From Nocardioidaceae bacterium (GTDB lineage Bacteria > Actinomycetota > Actinomycetes > Propionibacteriales > Nocardioidaceae): 5,288 bases of DNA. Shown here one piece after another: positions 4,535 to 5,288 of the stretch; position 1 is the stretch's first letter; each line of letters opens with the position of its first letter. The stretch is from the NCBI GenBank assembly GCA_013696065.1, contig JACCZJ010000441.1, positions 1 to 5,288 on the forward strand. Reading direction: 5' to 3'. A program made the translations under genes and the position numbers. The notes beneath the pieces were generated by a model. The model was not told the DNA's origin. It saw only the letters and a program-made list of their open reading frames with translations, and did no database searches.

Positions 4535-5288
4535 TCAGGGCGTGGGAAACTGCGACCTCACGAGAGCGTCAAACCCTCGGTCCGGGAGTACCCGTTTGCT
4601 GATGACGAGGACACGGGCGACAGGCCCGACCACGTAGCGCGGGCGTGGTCGCCGCGCCGTCGCCGCTTTGACGATCACGGCGGCGACGTCACCTGGTGAC
4701 GAGGCGACTTTGCTCCCCCCACCGTCGTAGGCGCCTGCGTACGCTGCGGCAACGCGATGCATGAAGTCGCTGTAAGGGTCTGACCCGGGCGCGGTGTCAC
4801 CCTCGCGCATCGTGCCGACTGCCGTGGTACCGAAATCGGTGAGCACCGGGCCCGGCTCGACGACGCTGACCCGGATACCGAAGGATGCCACTTCGAGGCG
4901 CAACGCATCACTGATCGCCTCGACGGCGTGCTTGGTTGCGTGATAGAAGCCGCCGCCGGGGAGGCTGAAACGCCCGCCCATGGAAGAGAGGTTGATGATT
5001 CGCCCCGCAGACCTGTGCCTCATCCCGGGGAGCACCAGCTGGGTGAGACGCACCAGTCCGAAGACATTCGTCTCGAACTGGCGACGGATGTCGTCGAGAA
5101 CAGCGGTCTCTATCGGGGCCTGAAGGGCGTAGCCGGCGTTGTTCACGAGGACGTTCACGGCACCGTGCCGGTCGACGATCTCGTCGACGACAGCGCGCAT
5201 TGATTCGTCGTCGACGACATCGAGGGCCCGCTTGTTGACGGTCGCACCCAAGTCTGCGAGCGTCGAAACTTGCCGGGCGGTTGCGTAG
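4535..5288 (-). CDS. Short-chain dehydrogenase/reductase (N-terminus outside window)
   Basis: Classical SDR-family NAD(P)-dependent oxidoreductase; the substrate cannot be told. The visible 250 residues begin YATARQVSTLADLG and show ALDVVDD (the adenine-ring Asp region, 21-27), VLVNNAGYA (46-54), the structural Asn in FETNVFG (N74), IINLSSMGG with catalytic Ser102, and the Tyr115/Lys119 pair in YHATK. The post-catalytic IRVSVVEPGPVLTDF follows. The glycine-rich TGxxxGIG cofactor loop is not present because the frame runs off the window end. Roughly 25-30 residues are missing, which would give about 275-280 in total, normal for the subgroup. A TTG at 5251 is only an internal codon. The C-terminus has the RYVVGPVARVLVISKRVLPDRGFDALV ending common in actinobacterial SDRs of this type. 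It is probably functionally unrelated to the dut cluster. Confidence 0.92.
   Translation of the reverse strand, partial: YATARQVSTLADLGATVNKRALDVVDDESMRAVVDEIVDRHGAVNVLVNNAGYALQAPIETAVLDDIRRQFETNVFGLVRLTQLVLPGMRHRSAGRIINLSSMGGRFSLPGGGFYHATKHAVEAISDALRLEVASFGIRVSVVEPGPVLTDFGTTAVGTMREGDTAPGSDPYSDFMHRVAAAYAGAYDGGGSKVASSPGDVAAVIVKAATARRPRPRYVVGPVARVLVISKRVLPDRGFDALVRSQFPTP

Noticed and set aside
4400..4699. Plus-strand 99-codon frame opposite the SDR 3' end
   Set aside because: Antisense to a confident SDR C-terminus, Arg-rich, with no SD.
1..5288. Mobile element, CRISPR, toxin-antitoxin or novel defence system
   Set aside because: No transposase, integrase, terminal repeats, repeat-spacer pattern or small toxin-like pairs were found. 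The gene content is that of a conserved chromosomal locus.

Overview
The window comes from a high-GC actinobacterium. The evidence is protein content: it carries several families that are essentially actinobacterial (DUF4193, DUF3093, DUF3710, DUF3159 and the small OB-fold protein that goes with them), grouped around a trimeric dUTPase gene. Starts are a mixture of ATG and GTG, and third positions are GC-rich. The dUTPase lacks the five-residue loop characteristic of mycobacterial enzymes, and DUF4235 is present. I therefore lean towards a non-mycobacterial actinomycete, but the genus cannot be fixed from the sequence.

Layout, left to right. Bases 1-599 (+) hold the C-terminal part of a PAS-like/LuxR-type transcriptional regulator whose 5' end lies outside the window. 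It converges on a minus-strand block that reads right to left: dut (2465-2938), DUF3710 (1791-2465), the OB-fold gene (1343-1717) and the DUF3159 membrane protein (596-1339). dut and DUF3710 are coupled by a TGATG overlap. The OB-fold gene follows after 73 nt and seems to have its own leaderless-type promoter. DUF3159 starts 3 nt after the OB-fold stop. The regulator and DUF3159 end in the same CTAG tetranucleotide. On the plus strand, divergent from dut, lie DUF3093 (3077-3544) and then a small DUF4235 membrane protein (3594-3956). They converge on DUF4193 (3975-4274, minus), a small acidic zinc-ribbon protein. After a 260-nt intergenic region comes the 3' part of a classical short-chain dehydrogenase/reductase (4535-5288, minus), whose N-terminus is cut off by the window edge.

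How the genes fit together. dUTPase removes dUTP and supplies dUMP for thymidylate synthesis. The neighbouring DUF3710, OB-fold, DUF3159, DUF3093 and DUF4193 genes keep company with dut across many Actinobacteria, as I recall from Mycobacterium tuberculosis Rv2693c-Rv2699c, yet they have no established role. This conserved set of uncharacterised genes around dut is the most interesting content. The flanking regulator and dehydrogenase look like lineage-specific neighbours. I see no mobile element, CRISPR array, tRNA or rRNA, and no clear sign of a novel defence or mobile system.
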